Assembly: GCF_023272795.1 (NCBI RefSeq)
Contig: NZ_CP096829.1
Coordinates: 4,464,001-4,528,000, forward strand
Reading direction: 5' to 3'
DNA length: 64,000 nt
Source: Flavobacterium humidisoli
Lineage (GTDB): Bacteria > Bacteroidota > Bacteroidia > Flavobacteriales > Flavobacteriaceae
In this document: positions 55,914 through 64,000 of the stretch, in pieces
How positions within the stretch are numbered: the first letter of the stretch is position 1
How the letters are laid out: each line of letters starts with the position of its first letter
Notes under the pieces: model-generated
The model's database searches: none
The model's input: the letters and a program-made list of their open reading frames with translations, nothing else
What the model was told of the DNA's origin: nothing
Position numbers and translations under genes: made by a program

Positions 55914-56231
55914 TTACAATAGTTTTTCTGTTTTCGCTAAGAAATCTTCCGTAACCGTTTCGATATTAATATTCATCCTTTCAGCCAAAACCGTAAGCCA
56001 CCAAATCGATTCTCCTATTTTATGTTTCAATTCTTCTTCTGTATTTGGCTTTGGCCATCTTCCTTGCTGTGACATAACATGACGACCTACCAAACCTGCA
56101 TCAGTCAGGAAAGCCAGTGCATCTTCTTCAACCGTCCATTCGCTTCCGTGATGCGCTACTTCCAATTTGTGATAACGTTTTCTTATGGCAGTAGAACGCT
56201 GTTTTAATTCTTCAAAATTTAATGATGGCAT
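55914..56231 (-). CDS. MazG-like small protein
   Basis: A 105-aa all-helical protein. TVEEDALAFLTDAGLVGRHVMSQQGRWP and KIGESIWWLTVLAERMNI have the acidic-residue layout of small MazG-like NTP pyrophosphohydrolases, although some of the paired Glu residues of the family are hard to place. It lies 3 bp after the AraC gene, so it is probably co-transcribed with it. Hydrolysis of a nucleotide is possible but unproven. Confidence 0.65.
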   Translation of the reverse strand: MPSLNFEELKQRSTAIRKRYHKLEVAHHGSEWTVEEDALAFLTDAGLVGRHVMSQQGRWPKPNTEEELKHKIGESIWWLTVLAERMNINIETVTEDFLAKTEKLL

Positions 56232-56234
56232 AAT

Positions 56235-57155
56235 TTAGTTTTTAATAAATAATTCTTTAAATACAATCGGACTAATATTGGTCTTTTTCTTGAAGAGCTT
56301 GTTAAACGACTGCGGATGTTCAAAACCTAATTTATAAGCAATTTCAGAAACGGATAAAGTTCCTTTTACAATATATTCTTTAGCTTTTTCGATTAATTTT
56401 TCATGAATAAACTGCTGCGTATTTTGCCCAGAAATACTTCGTAATAAATCGCTCAAATATCTGGAGGACAACTGCAATTCGTCTGTAACATATTGAACTG
56501 TTGGCAAACCATTTTCTTGTGGTTTTTCGCTATTAAAATAATCTTCTAATAAATTTTCAAGTTTAGAAAGCACATCATTATTGACCGCTTTTCGGGTTAT
56601 AAATTGTCGATTGTAAAATCGATTGCTGTAATTCAGTAAAAGTTCTATTTGCGAGATAATAACATCCTGACTAAAATGATCGATTCGCTCGTTAAGTTCA
56701 TTCTCAATATTTGTAAAAACGCCTAAAATTGTCTCTTTTTCTTTCTCAGAAAGATATAAAGCTTCGGCAGCCGAATAAGAGAAAAAACCATATTTTTTGA
56801 TATTCGTATTTAAGGAATAAGGACGAAAAAAATCAGGATGAATATTTAGCGACATTCCGCTGTAATCGGCTTCTTCTTCCTGCATTTTTAAAACTTGCCC
56901 TGGCGAAACAAATGACATTCCGCCCTCTTCAAAATCATAGAAACCATGTCCGTAACGCAGTTTTCCTGTAAAATTTGTTTTGAAAGATATTTTATAAAAA
57001 TCCAAAACAATTCCGTTTTCAAAATCTTTCGGATCAAATACAGCTTCGCCATAATCCAAAATGCTAATTAGCGGATGCAATGGTTTCGGTTGTCCCATTG
57101 CTTTATGCAACTCCGAAATGGTATTGAATATTCTGGGTTGGTTTTTCATTTTCAT
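56235..57155 (-). CDS. AraC-family transcriptional regulator
   Basis: A 306-aa regulator with an N-terminal cupin-like sensing domain (about 30-160) and a C-terminal double-HTH AraC domain (about 205-306). The latter contains LQLSSRYLSDLLRSISGQ and LSVSEIAYKLGFEHPQSFNKLFKKKTNISP, typical of the second HTH. It lies downstream of an SDR oxidoreductase and an ABM-like gene on the same strand and probably controls them. The inducer is unknown. Confidence 0.92.
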   Translation of the reverse strand: MKMKNQPRIFNTISELHKAMGQPKPLHPLISILDYGEAVFDPKDFENGIVLDFYKISFKTNFTGKLRYGHGFYDFEEGGMSFVSPGQVLKMQEEEADYSGMSLNIHPDFFRPYSLNTNIKKYGFFSYSAAEALYLSEKEKETILGVFTNIENELNERIDHFSQDVIISQIELLLNYSNRFYNRQFITRKAVNNDVLSKLENLLEDYFNSEKPQENGLPTVQYVTDELQLSSRYLSDLLRSISGQNTQQFIHEKLIEKAKEYIVKGTLSVSEIAYKLGFEHPQSFNKLFKKKTNISPIVFKELFIKN

Positions 57156-57187
57156 GGATGAATGTACAGCTTAAAATGCTGAAGATT

Positions 57188-57493
57188 TTACAAATTTACA
57201 AAATGTTCGACTGGTGCAATGTTCCAGCTCACAGTACTTTGATCGATCATATCATGTACGGGCGAATCACTCAATTCAGTCATTAATTTATGCATTGCAT
57301 TTGTACCGTCTTCCTCACTGTCCCAAACCAGCATATCATACACGACATCTTTCTTTAATTCGAAAATAGTTCGGGAACGAAATCCTTTTTGGCGTTTTAA
57401 AAATGCATCAATTGTAGCATTAGCTTCAATAAATTGTTTGGTTGTGAAACCTCTCAGTTTAAAGGTAGTCAATTCTATAGCTTGATTTTTCAT
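57188..57493 (-). CDS. ABM-like dimeric alpha/beta-barrel protein
   Basis: A 101-aa protein whose pattern (ELTTFKLRGFTTKQFIEANATIDAFLKRQKGFRSRTIFEL … YDMLVWDSEEDGTNAMHKL) fits the antibiotic-biosynthesis-monooxygenase-type dimeric barrel. Catalytic residues are not clear. It lies 11 bp after the SDR gene and 32 bp before AraC, so it belongs to that small unit. Confidence 0.68.
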   Translation of the reverse strand: MKNQAIELTTFKLRGFTTKQFIEANATIDAFLKRQKGFRSRTIFELKKDVVYDMLVWDSEEDGTNAMHKLMTELSDSPVHDMIDQSTVSWNIAPVEHFVNL

Positions 57494-57504
57494 CTGATCT
57501 AAAA

Positions 57505-58311
57505 TTAAAAAGTAAACATTGTTTTGATGTTTTTCACCTGATTTTCAGCTCCCAAACTTAAGCGCTCATTGTATAATGCATTGGCATCATTTCCGGCAAT
57601 ATATCGTAATTGATTCTTATTGTCTGTCGCAGCTTCGTAGATAATTTGAGCAACATCTTCGGCTTTTGTATAATTTTCTAATTGTTCCGCGCTATACCCT
57701 TTACTCACTTCAAAAGCTAGTTTTTCATATGCTTCGTGTTGTGCAACTTCCATTGATCGTATGGCAAAATCTGTTTTCATGCCGCCTGGAGCCACAACTT
57801 TTACTTGTATTCCGAACTGGACTAATTCTGATGCCAGACTTTCTGAGAATCCATCTACGGCAAATTTTGTCGCGCTATAAATCGAACAAGTAGGAAAACC
57901 CATTAAACCGAAAGTAGAAGTAATATTAATGAATGTACCGCTTTTTTTCTCTCGGAAGTGAGATACAAAAGCTTTTGAAACTCGAATAACCCCAAATAAA
58001 TTAGTCACGATCTGACGTTCGATTTGATGATTTTCTAAAGATTCTAAAGCACCTATTAAACCATAACCAGCATTATTTAAAACAACATCTATAGAATAAT
58101 TTTCTGTAATACTTTTGATCGTAGAATCAATTTGTTCTGAATTTGTGACGTCTAACGGAAGTACAATCACATTTTCTAATTGATTTAATTCTATTTCCTT
58201 TTCTGGATTACGCATGGTCGCAATTACCTGCCAGCCTTTGCTTTGAAATGATTTTGCTGTAGATTTTCCTAATCCTGTTGAAGCTCCTGTAATAAAAATT
58301 GTCTTTTGCAT
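57505..58311 (-). CDS. Short-chain dehydrogenase/reductase
   Basis: A 268-aa classical SDR. The cofactor motif TGASTGLGKSTA is at the N-terminus, NNAGYG at about 80-86, and the catalytic Ser-Tyr-Lys in NITSTFG and YSATKFAVDGFSESLA. After the first Rossmann strand comes ATMRNPEK, with an Arg suggesting NADPH preference. The substrate is not known. It is the first gene of the SDR-ABM-AraC-MazG unit. Confidence 0.92.
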   Translation of the reverse strand: MQKTIFITGASTGLGKSTAKSFQSKGWQVIATMRNPEKEIELNQLENVIVLPLDVTNSEQIDSTIKSITENYSIDVVLNNAGYGLIGALESLENHQIERQIVTNLFGVIRVSKAFVSHFREKKSGTFINITSTFGLMGFPTCSIYSATKFAVDGFSESLASELVQFGIQVKVVAPGGMKTDFAIRSMEVAQHEAYEKLAFEVSKGYSAEQLENYTKAEDVAQIIYEAATDNKNQLRYIAGNDANALYNERLSLGAENQVKNIKTMFTF

Positions 58312-58410
58312 TATTAATTGTTTTAAAATTATAATGCAAAGATCAGCCGAAGTATAAAGCTGTTTGTAGCCGTTTTGGAAGATGTATTAGCCAAAATGAC
58401 GGATACTAAA

Positions 58411-58436
58411 AAACTCCATTATTTCTAATGGAGTTT
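58411..58436. terminator. Terminator after GH2 gene
   Basis: A perfect 11-bp stem AAACTCCATTA/TAATGGAGTTT with a 4-nt loop, followed downstream by T-rich sequence. Confidence 0.7.
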
Positions 58437-58527
58437 ACTGATTTTTTTAATTTAGATCTAAATATTTCTCTCTTCCAGATCTGCAATCTTTTTCTATATA
58501 TTTCGCCAAAAGCATTTTCCATAAAAA

Positions 58528-58590
58528 AAGCTCCAGCGGAGCTTAATATTTATATAAAAATGAGGTGTTAATCGAAAGCCCCAGCGGGGC
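58528..58590. repeat. Pair of short GC-rich hairpins
   Basis: AAGCTCC-AGC-GGAGCTT (58528-58544) and GCCCC-AGC-GGGGC (58578-58590) share an AGC loop. They look like a REP-type double hairpin just downstream of the GH2 stop. Confidence 0.6.
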
Positions 58591-58600
58591 GGCATCTAGA

Positions 58601-61012
58601 TTAATTAACCTTTATCAGAATCGAGGAAACTGGAATTCCATTTCCTGTCGTCGCCTTCAACTGAATATTTTCTTTTTTTCCGTTTGATTGAATAATTGCA
58701 ACACATTTACCATTAAACAACTTACACGAATTCGCTTTAAAAGAATCCAAATTAGCCTGATAACCATTATCAACCCCAACTAATTTTCCTCCGCCAGTCA
58801 CTTCAAAATTGATTAAATCCATAGCATTTGGCAATAAGTTTCCATCTTTATCTATCATAGAAACCGTTACATAAACCAAATCGTAAGTATCGTTTTTGAT
58901 TGTAGTTTTTTCTGCTTTCAAATCTATTTTTGAAGCTTCTTCCGCTGTGTGAATTTCCTTTTCTAAAACTACTTTTCCGTTCTTTCTTGAAACAGCTTTT
59001 AATGTTCCCGGTTCAAATTTTACTTTCCATGAAATATGCAAATCATCGTTTTGTTTTGATTTTGTTCCGAGAGATTTTCCGTTTAAGAATAATTCTACTT
59101 CATCGGCATTGTTGTAATATGCCCAAACTTCCACTTCCTGATCTTTTTTCCAGTTCCAATGCGGAAAAATATGCAGCATTGTTTTGTTCGACCATTCACT
59201 TTGGTACATATAATACACATCTTTTGGAAGTCCAGCCAAATCAACAATTCCGAAATAAGAACTTCTTGCCGGATACGGATACGGATCAGGTTCTCCGATA
59301 TAATCAAAACCGGTCCAGATAAAAGTTCCCGCCATGAAATCCTGTTTTTTAATCGTTTTCCAGTTCTCTTCGTGCGTTGCGCCCCAGTACGATTTCACCT
59401 GATCGTAAGCCGAAACCGTCCAATCTGCATTTCCATCAAATGGAGCACCGTGTTTGGTTGGCCAAGCTTTAATTCCATCTGGAAAATCATAATGACCACG
59501 CGTTTCTAAAGCCGAAACGCTTTCTGAAGCTAATATTTTCTGTCCTTTAAAACGAGTCGGAAAATCTTTATAATCTTCGTGTTTATAATTAAATCCTAAA
59601 AGATCCAAAGCTCCAGATTGATAAATAAAATTCTTCTCAATAACATTTTCGGTCAAAGCCGAAGTCACAGGACGCGTTGTATCTAAAGATTTTACGATTT
59701 TAGCCAATTCTCTTGTAATAGCAATTCCTGTCGAATCAAATTGTTCTCTAATTTCGTTGCCAATACTCCACATCATAACCGATGGATGATTTCGGTCTCT
59801 TTTAATAAAATCTTCTAAATCCTGTTTATGCCACGCATCCCAATCTTTATGGTAATCGTTGGTTACTTTTTTCTTTTTCCAAACGTCAAAAGCTTCGTCC
59901 TGAACGATGAAACCCATCTCATCGCACAATTGCATCATTTCTAAAGAATGCGGATTATGAGACATTCTAATAGCGTTTGCGCCCATTTCTTTCATCAGAG
60001 TCAGTTTTCTTCTCACCGCATGAATATTTTCGACCGCTCCCAAAGCGCCGTTATCATGATGCAGGCAGACTCCCAAAATCTTCGTTGGTTTTCCGTTTAA
60101 AGAAAATCCTTTTTCTGAATCAAAACTAAAGAAACGGAAACCAAGAGGCGTTTCGTAATTGTCAACTAATTTCGATTTTTCGTAAATTTTAGTAACCACT
60201 TTATATAAATATGGGTTTTCAGTATCCCACAATTTTGGCTGATTTAAAACCAAATCGTGAATCTTTTTCTCTGAAGTTTTAGCCGCTATTTTTTCTGTTG
60301 AAGTGAAATTAGCAACTTCTTTATTGTCAGCATTTAAAACTGAAGTAACCAGTTTAAATTCTTTCGGAGTCTCATTGTCATTATCAATCGTAACTTCTAA
60401 ATGAATCTTAGATTTTGCTACAGAAACTTCAGGCGTGGTTACAAAAGTTCCCCACTTTCCAACGTGCAATTTTTCGCTGGCAACCAAACGCACATTTCTG
60501 TAAATTCCAGAACCTGTATACCATCTTGAATTCGGTTGTGCATCGTTATCGACTTTTACCGCGATTACATTCTCTTTTCCAAATTTGACATATTGAGACA
60601 AATCATAACCAAAAGAAATATAACCGTTTGGACGCATTCCTAATGATTTGCCATTTATGAAAACTTCACTGTTCTTAAAAACGCCATCAAATTCTATTGA
60701 GACCGTTTTGTTTTTCCAATTTGCAGGAACAGTGAACGCTTTGCGATACCAGCCTTTTCCAGCAGGCAAAAATCCCTGCGCTTGTTTGGTTTTAGCATCT
60801 TTATCAAAAGCACCTTCAATACTCCAGTCATGAGGCAGTTGAAGCGTTCTCCAATCTTTCACATCGAAATTTGCTTGAATTGCATATGGATAATCTCCTA
60901 ATTTAAAGTTCCAGTTTTTATTGAAATCTTCGACAATTCTGGATTGTTTTTGTGCAAAAATGGATACTGAAAACAGTATTGTTAAAGCAATTATTATCTT
61001 TTTTAAAATCAT
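58601..61012 (-). CDS. GH2 beta-galactosidase
   Basis: An 803-aa exported enzyme from ATG 61012, which begins the signal peptide MILKKIIIALTILFSVSIFAQ (the frame extends to 61030). Domain order is sugar-binding jelly roll (FNKNWNFKLGDYP … LPHDWSIEGAF), Ig-like, TIM barrel, then C-terminal domains of the DUF4982 type. In 809-aa numbering the acid/base is Glu426 in MMWSIGNEI and the nucleophile region is ILASESVSALETRG (Glu503). It should remove terminal beta-galactose or a related sugar. It follows another GH2 gene after a 266-bp gap containing a repeat. Confidence 0.92.
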   Translation of the reverse strand: MILKKIIIALTILFSVSIFAQKQSRIVEDFNKNWNFKLGDYPYAIQANFDVKDWRTLQLPHDWSIEGAFDKDAKTKQAQGFLPAGKGWYRKAFTVPANWKNKTVSIEFDGVFKNSEVFINGKSLGMRPNGYISFGYDLSQYVKFGKENVIAVKVDNDAQPNSRWYTGSGIYRNVRLVASEKLHVGKWGTFVTTPEVSVAKSKIHLEVTIDNDNETPKEFKLVTSVLNADNKEVANFTSTEKIAAKTSEKKIHDLVLNQPKLWDTENPYLYKVVTKIYEKSKLVDNYETPLGFRFFSFDSEKGFSLNGKPTKILGVCLHHDNGALGAVENIHAVRRKLTLMKEMGANAIRMSHNPHSLEMMQLCDEMGFIVQDEAFDVWKKKKVTNDYHKDWDAWHKQDLEDFIKRDRNHPSVMMWSIGNEIREQFDSTGIAITRELAKIVKSLDTTRPVTSALTENVIEKNFIYQSGALDLLGFNYKHEDYKDFPTRFKGQKILASESVSALETRGHYDFPDGIKAWPTKHGAPFDGNADWTVSAYDQVKSYWGATHEENWKTIKKQDFMAGTFIWTGFDYIGEPDPYPYPARSSYFGIVDLAGLPKDVYYMYQSEWSNKTMLHIFPHWNWKKDQEVEVWAYYNNADEVELFLNGKSLGTKSKQNDDLHISWKVKFEPGTLKAVSRKNGKVVLEKEIHTAEEASKIDLKAEKTTIKNDTYDLVYVTVSMIDKDGNLLPNAMDLINFEVTGGGKLVGVDNGYQANLDSFKANSCKLFNGKCVAIIQSNGKKENIQLKATTGNGIPVSSILIKVN

Positions 61013-61057
61013 AATATATTTAATAATCATTTTTAAAAATTAGCATTTTCTCCAATC

Positions 61058-61161
61058 TTGTCATTTCGACGAAGGAGAAATCTTCATTAGTAACTCCACA
61101 ACGTGAATTACCAATCTTTGTCGAGCTTCTTGCGAAGATTTCTCCTTCGTCGAAATGACAA
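61058..61161. repeat. Palindromic MITE-like repeat, copy 3
   Basis: A 104-bp copy with near-perfect ends: TTGTCATTTCGACGAAGG at left and its reverse complement at right, including GAAGATTTCTCC against the left GGAGAAATCTTC. It lies between two GH2 genes. Confidence 0.85.
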
Positions 61162-61278
61162 ACTGGACGTGGTAACGACTTGCGAGAGCTTCTGCCGAAC
61201 CCTCGGGATCACTCAGCCTGACAAACCTAAAACCCCTGTCTCTTTGAACCCCTGCACCTTTGAACCTCAAAAAAAAAC

Positions 61279-64000
61279 CTATTGAAACTCAAAATTATCC
61301 AGCATCAATCCTTTCAAATCATCACCTTCTAAGGTAATTTTATACGTTCCTGCATTAATATAACCACCGGAAGTTGTATTTAAAATCTTCCATTTTTCTG
61401 GTGCTGTAAAAAATTCAATGGTGTCATTTCGCATTAAAATTCCGTATGCATCTTCCATTTTAAATTTGACTTTTAAAGGCGTTTCATTTCTGTTCATGAA
61501 TTTAAAACGCATTAAATAAATTCCCGCAACGCCAGGTTTTACTTCAAACTGAATGCTGTTTGCTGTTTTTTTGGTAAACTCAATATAATCGGCTTTTTTG
61601 AAATTTCCTTTTTCGATTCCTCTCCCTGTCGCTTTAGCCTTTTCAGCTTCAATGATTACAACAGGTCTTGAATCGTCTTTTTTGCCCATATCATAAACTG
61701 GGACAACAGCGATTGTGCTTATAGACTCAGTATTATCAAAAAGAATTTTTTCTCCTTTTTTTACTTTTTTATTGAAGATCGTAAATGAAGCTCTATTGCT
61801 GTTTTTCGCGTTTTCCTCTATTTTTTTATAATCAGAAAACGAAGCTGATTCTTTAACTTTACTATCAACTAAAACATAAATATTCGAATCTTCTTTGGCA
61901 GTAAACGAACCTTTATTTTTAGAAGAAATTGAAAACTGTAAATAATCGGCACCAAATAATTCAGAAGACAATTCGGTAAAAACAACATCAGAATCTGAAA
62001 ATTGTTTTGAATTGATATCCATCCACGAAGCTATTCGGTTGGTTTTCTCATAAGAATCTAAAACAAGATTCTGAATATTTTTTGGCGAAGCATCGGCAGG
62101 TCTCAGTTTTCGATCTTTTGTTCCGATGGCAATTGCAGAAATGATGGCCTGCCCTGCTTTTACATTCGGAAACGAAATCACAATTTTTCCGTCTTTGCTT
62201 TTTACTGTAAAAGTTTTTTTCAGAGCCTGATCGTGTCCCGCTTCTGCCCAAATATCAAAATCTTTTAAAACGACATTTTCGTTAATCGCAACATCAAACA
62301 AACGCCAGCCTTTGCAGTCCATTCCTCCTCCTGTTCCGTACCATGGTTCTGTGAAGTATAATTCTACTAAATATTCTCCTTCGGGAGCAGGAAACTCGTA
62401 ACGCAATTTGTCAACGCCATATCTAAAACTCTGGAATAATTCGGGATCTTTTGTACCGTTTATTGGATCAAAAGTCGTTCTCTGACTTGCAAAGAAATCC
62501 GGAAGTTTTTCAAAATTATCTGTCCATGATGAAGAACCCCAAGTATATTTTCCGCTTTTGTGTGTATCTGCAAACCAAGTGTTTCCTGAACTATCAGTGA
62601 ATTCAGAGCCACCGCAATTTACTCTGTAGATATAATTATAGCCTTTTTTATCTTTTAATAAATCTGTTTTTTCAGGAGTTAAATCGGCTAAATTTGGCGC
62701 TTTCGGAAGTGTATTCAAAACGATATAATCTTTGGCAACCGCCACTCCGTTTACATATCCAACAGCGTATAAAACATTGTATTGGATATTGACATTATCG
62801 AACTGAAAATGCTGTCCGATTCCTGGATTTTTTAATTTCCCTAAAGAAGACTTATTTACGTCATTAAACAATTCAACTTCATCACAATTGGAATAAATAT
62901 CGATTCCGTTTTTGATTCCGGGTTTATCCCAACGACTTGGCCAAGTGTGCGAAACGATATACACCATCGGATTGGTTTTGTTCGAAACGTAATTGGCGCG
63001 GTACATATAAAACGCATCTAAAGGTTCGCCCCAAATCGTAAAAAGTCCTTTGTAATTTACTGGCCCGACTTTGTCAATATCTCGAAATCCTTCTCCGCTT
63101 TGCACACGTCCCGGATTTTCGTGCGAAGCAAAAAGCCAGTTGAACTGCCCCGCAATTTTATCTTTAACCGATTCGGCTTCGCGAACTTTAATTTCCATTA
63201 ATTGAGAAAAACGGTTTTCGCTCAAAGTTCCTTTTTGGTCAAACTCGCCTTCGGTATGTAAATCGGCCGAACGCCAAGCGCCGTATTCACCGTTTAACAA
63301 CTGCGTGCTCATTTCCAAATGATATTTTAACGGATCTCCGCCATATGTTCCTGACCAGTTTTGAACGACATTCCAGTCTGTTCCTTCTCCTCCATTACAA
63401 GTCGTCACGATTCTTTGAGAAGCTGATAACGGATCCATTTCACGGATAATCTGTGTACATTCTTCAGCAAATTCTTTCGGAATAGTACTTTCGTTCTGCA
63501 ATCCCCACATCACTACCGACGGACTGTTTCTGCGCTCCTTAATCCATTCGCGTAATAAGGTTTTAAAATTTTCTTTGAATTCAGGCGTATCGTACCAAAT
63601 ATGCGCCGAAAACTGACTCCAAAATAAAATTCCGTTTTCGTCTAATTCTTTTTGATACAACAAATTATGAGGCTGATGCGCTTCTCTAAAAGCGTTAAAT
63701 CCACCCGCTTTGATTTGCTCGATTCTGGAATGAATCATTTCGTCTGAAAACGAATGACTGTTTCCAATTAAATGTTCGTATTCGCAAGTTCCGTTGATGA
63801 ATAAGGGTTCATCATTGATAAAAAAACGATTGTCTTTTCCGTCACGGCTCACCGGCCAGCTTACCCAACGGATTCCGTAAGGCGTTGTTAACTGATCAAT
63901 TATTTTTCCGTTTTCATAAACTGAAGTCACCAATTTATACAAATACGGATTGGACGGCGACCATAATTTCGGATTTACAATCTCTGGAAGTGTCTGTGCT
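61279..64000 (-). CDS. GH2-family glycosidase with malectin-like module (N-terminus beyond window)
   Basis: The frame continues to the window end: the codons before 63942 read TLPEIVNPKLWSPSNPYLYKL, the usual GH2 jelly-roll to Ig junction, so the N-terminus is outside the window. Visible parts are the TIM barrel with HEYLIGNS-like metal/substrate loop (CEYEHLIGNSHSF), the acid/base in VVMWGLQNEST and a nucleophile candidate in LLNGEYGAWRS. A malectin-like module follows (YRVNCGGSEFTDSSGNTWFADT), then a C-terminal carbohydrate-binding sandwich. Beta-galactosidase or beta-glucuronidase-type activity is possible; the sugar is unknown. It lies upstream of the other GH2 in the same direction. Confidence 0.85.
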   Translation of the reverse strand, partial: AQTLPEIVNPKLWSPSNPYLYKLVTSVYENGKIIDQLTTPYGIRWVSWPVSRDGKDNRFFINDEPLFINGTCEYEHLIGNSHSFSDEMIHSRIEQIKAGGFNAFREAHQPHNLLYQKELDENGILFWSQFSAHIWYDTPEFKENFKTLLREWIKERRNSPSVVMWGLQNESTIPKEFAEECTQIIREMDPLSASQRIVTTCNGGEGTDWNVVQNWSGTYGGDPLKYHLEMSTQLLNGEYGAWRSADLHTEGEFDQKGTLSENRFSQLMEIKVREAESVKDKIAGQFNWLFASHENPGRVQSGEGFRDIDKVGPVNYKGLFTIWGEPLDAFYMYRANYVSNKTNPMVYIVSHTWPSRWDKPGIKNGIDIYSNCDEVELFNDVNKSSLGKLKNPGIGQHFQFDNVNIQYNVLYAVGYVNGVAVAKDYIVLNTLPKAPNLADLTPEKTDLLKDKKGYNYIYRVNCGGSEFTDSSGNTWFADTHKSGKYTWGSSSWTDNFEKLPDFFASQRTTFDPINGTKDPELFQSFRYGVDKLRYEFPAPEGEYLVELYFTEPWYGTGGGMDCKGWRLFDVAINENVVLKDFDIWAEAGHDQALKKTFTVKSKDGKIVISFPNVKAGQAIISAIAIGTKDRKLRPADASPKNIQNLVLDSYEKTNRIASWMDINSKQFSDSDVVFTELSSELFGADYLQFSISSKNKGSFTAKEDSNIYVLVDSKVKESASFSDYKKIEENAKNSNRASFTIFNKKVKKGEKILFDNTESISTIAVVPVYDMGKKDDSRPVVIIEAEKAKATGRGIEKGNFKKADYIEFTKKTANSIQFEVKPGVAGIYLMRFKFMNRNETPLKVKFKMEDAYGILMRNDTIEFFTAPEKWKILNTTSGGYINAGTYKITLEGDDLKGLMLDNFEFQ

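Noticed and set aside
63940..63942. TTG as start of the last GH2 gene
   Set aside because: The frame continues upstream to the window end with clear GH2 jelly-roll sequence (LWSPSNPYLYKL), so this is an internal codon of a truncated gene.
1..64000. tRNA, rRNA or phage genes
   Set aside because: None recognised by eye on either strand.

Overview
The window reads as a chromosomal segment of a Flavobacterium-type Bacteroidota. It is AT-rich, has SusC/SusD pairs, TAnnTTTG-type -7 promoter boxes, a NrdA/NrdB pair matching the F. johnsoniae class Id ribonucleotide reductase, and a flavobacterial glycosylasparaginase. Short palindromic intergenic repeats are scattered through it. I saw no rRNA, tRNA, CRISPR array, phage or full-length insertion sequence.

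Layout. 1-3687: a truncated CPA1 Na+/H+ antiporter, ribB, a Crp-like regulator and an acyltransferase-3 membrane protein. 3709-7227: nrdB-nrdA on the minus strand, then a 787-bp gene-free region with four identical TTATCAACA boxes next to an AT-rich stretch. 7228-16899: a redox and iron-acquisition cluster of ankyrin protein, DUF2271 protein with an ApbE-like flavinylation motif, PepSY-flavodoxin-FNR fusion, ApbE, TonB-dependent receptor and DUF4374 lipoprotein. It resembles the Bacteroides xenosiderophore system XusABC. 17005-19482: an NmrA-like oxidoreductase and a divergent HxlR regulator sharing a palindromic promoter, then an unknown gene bracketed by a 42-bp duplication of the HxlR 3' end.

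19483-53193 is a large glycan-utilisation locus. It carries an M28 peptidase, sialidase-like protein, SusD, SusC, GH3, GH92, GH29, GH35, GH20, glycosylasparaginase, a GHL10-like lipoprotein, a CBM9-like protein, GH130, an SSS transporter, a second GH92, a LytS/LytTR two-component system, a NagB-PIG-L fusion and a second GH29. The set fits dismantling of N-linked glycans: sialic acid, galactose, GlcNAc and fucose caps, then alpha-mannose, the Man-beta-1,4-GlcNAc core by GH130, and GlcNAc-Asn by glycosylasparaginase. GlcN6P deamination would follow.

Four transcription units of this locus (the second GH92, susC, nagB and the second GH29) share an 11-bp element, 5'-YGTYRYYNGTY on the coding strand. 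It lies 31-32 bp upstream of a TAnnTTTA box and 51-72 bp upstream of the start codon. I propose it as the operator of a dedicated regulon, possibly read by the LytTR regulator encoded in the locus.

53332-58311 holds miscellaneous small genes (Pr6Pr membrane protein, YdeI-like, DUF4272, MazG-like, AraC, ABM-like, SDR). 58601-64000 holds two GH2 glycosidases, the last truncated by the window end.
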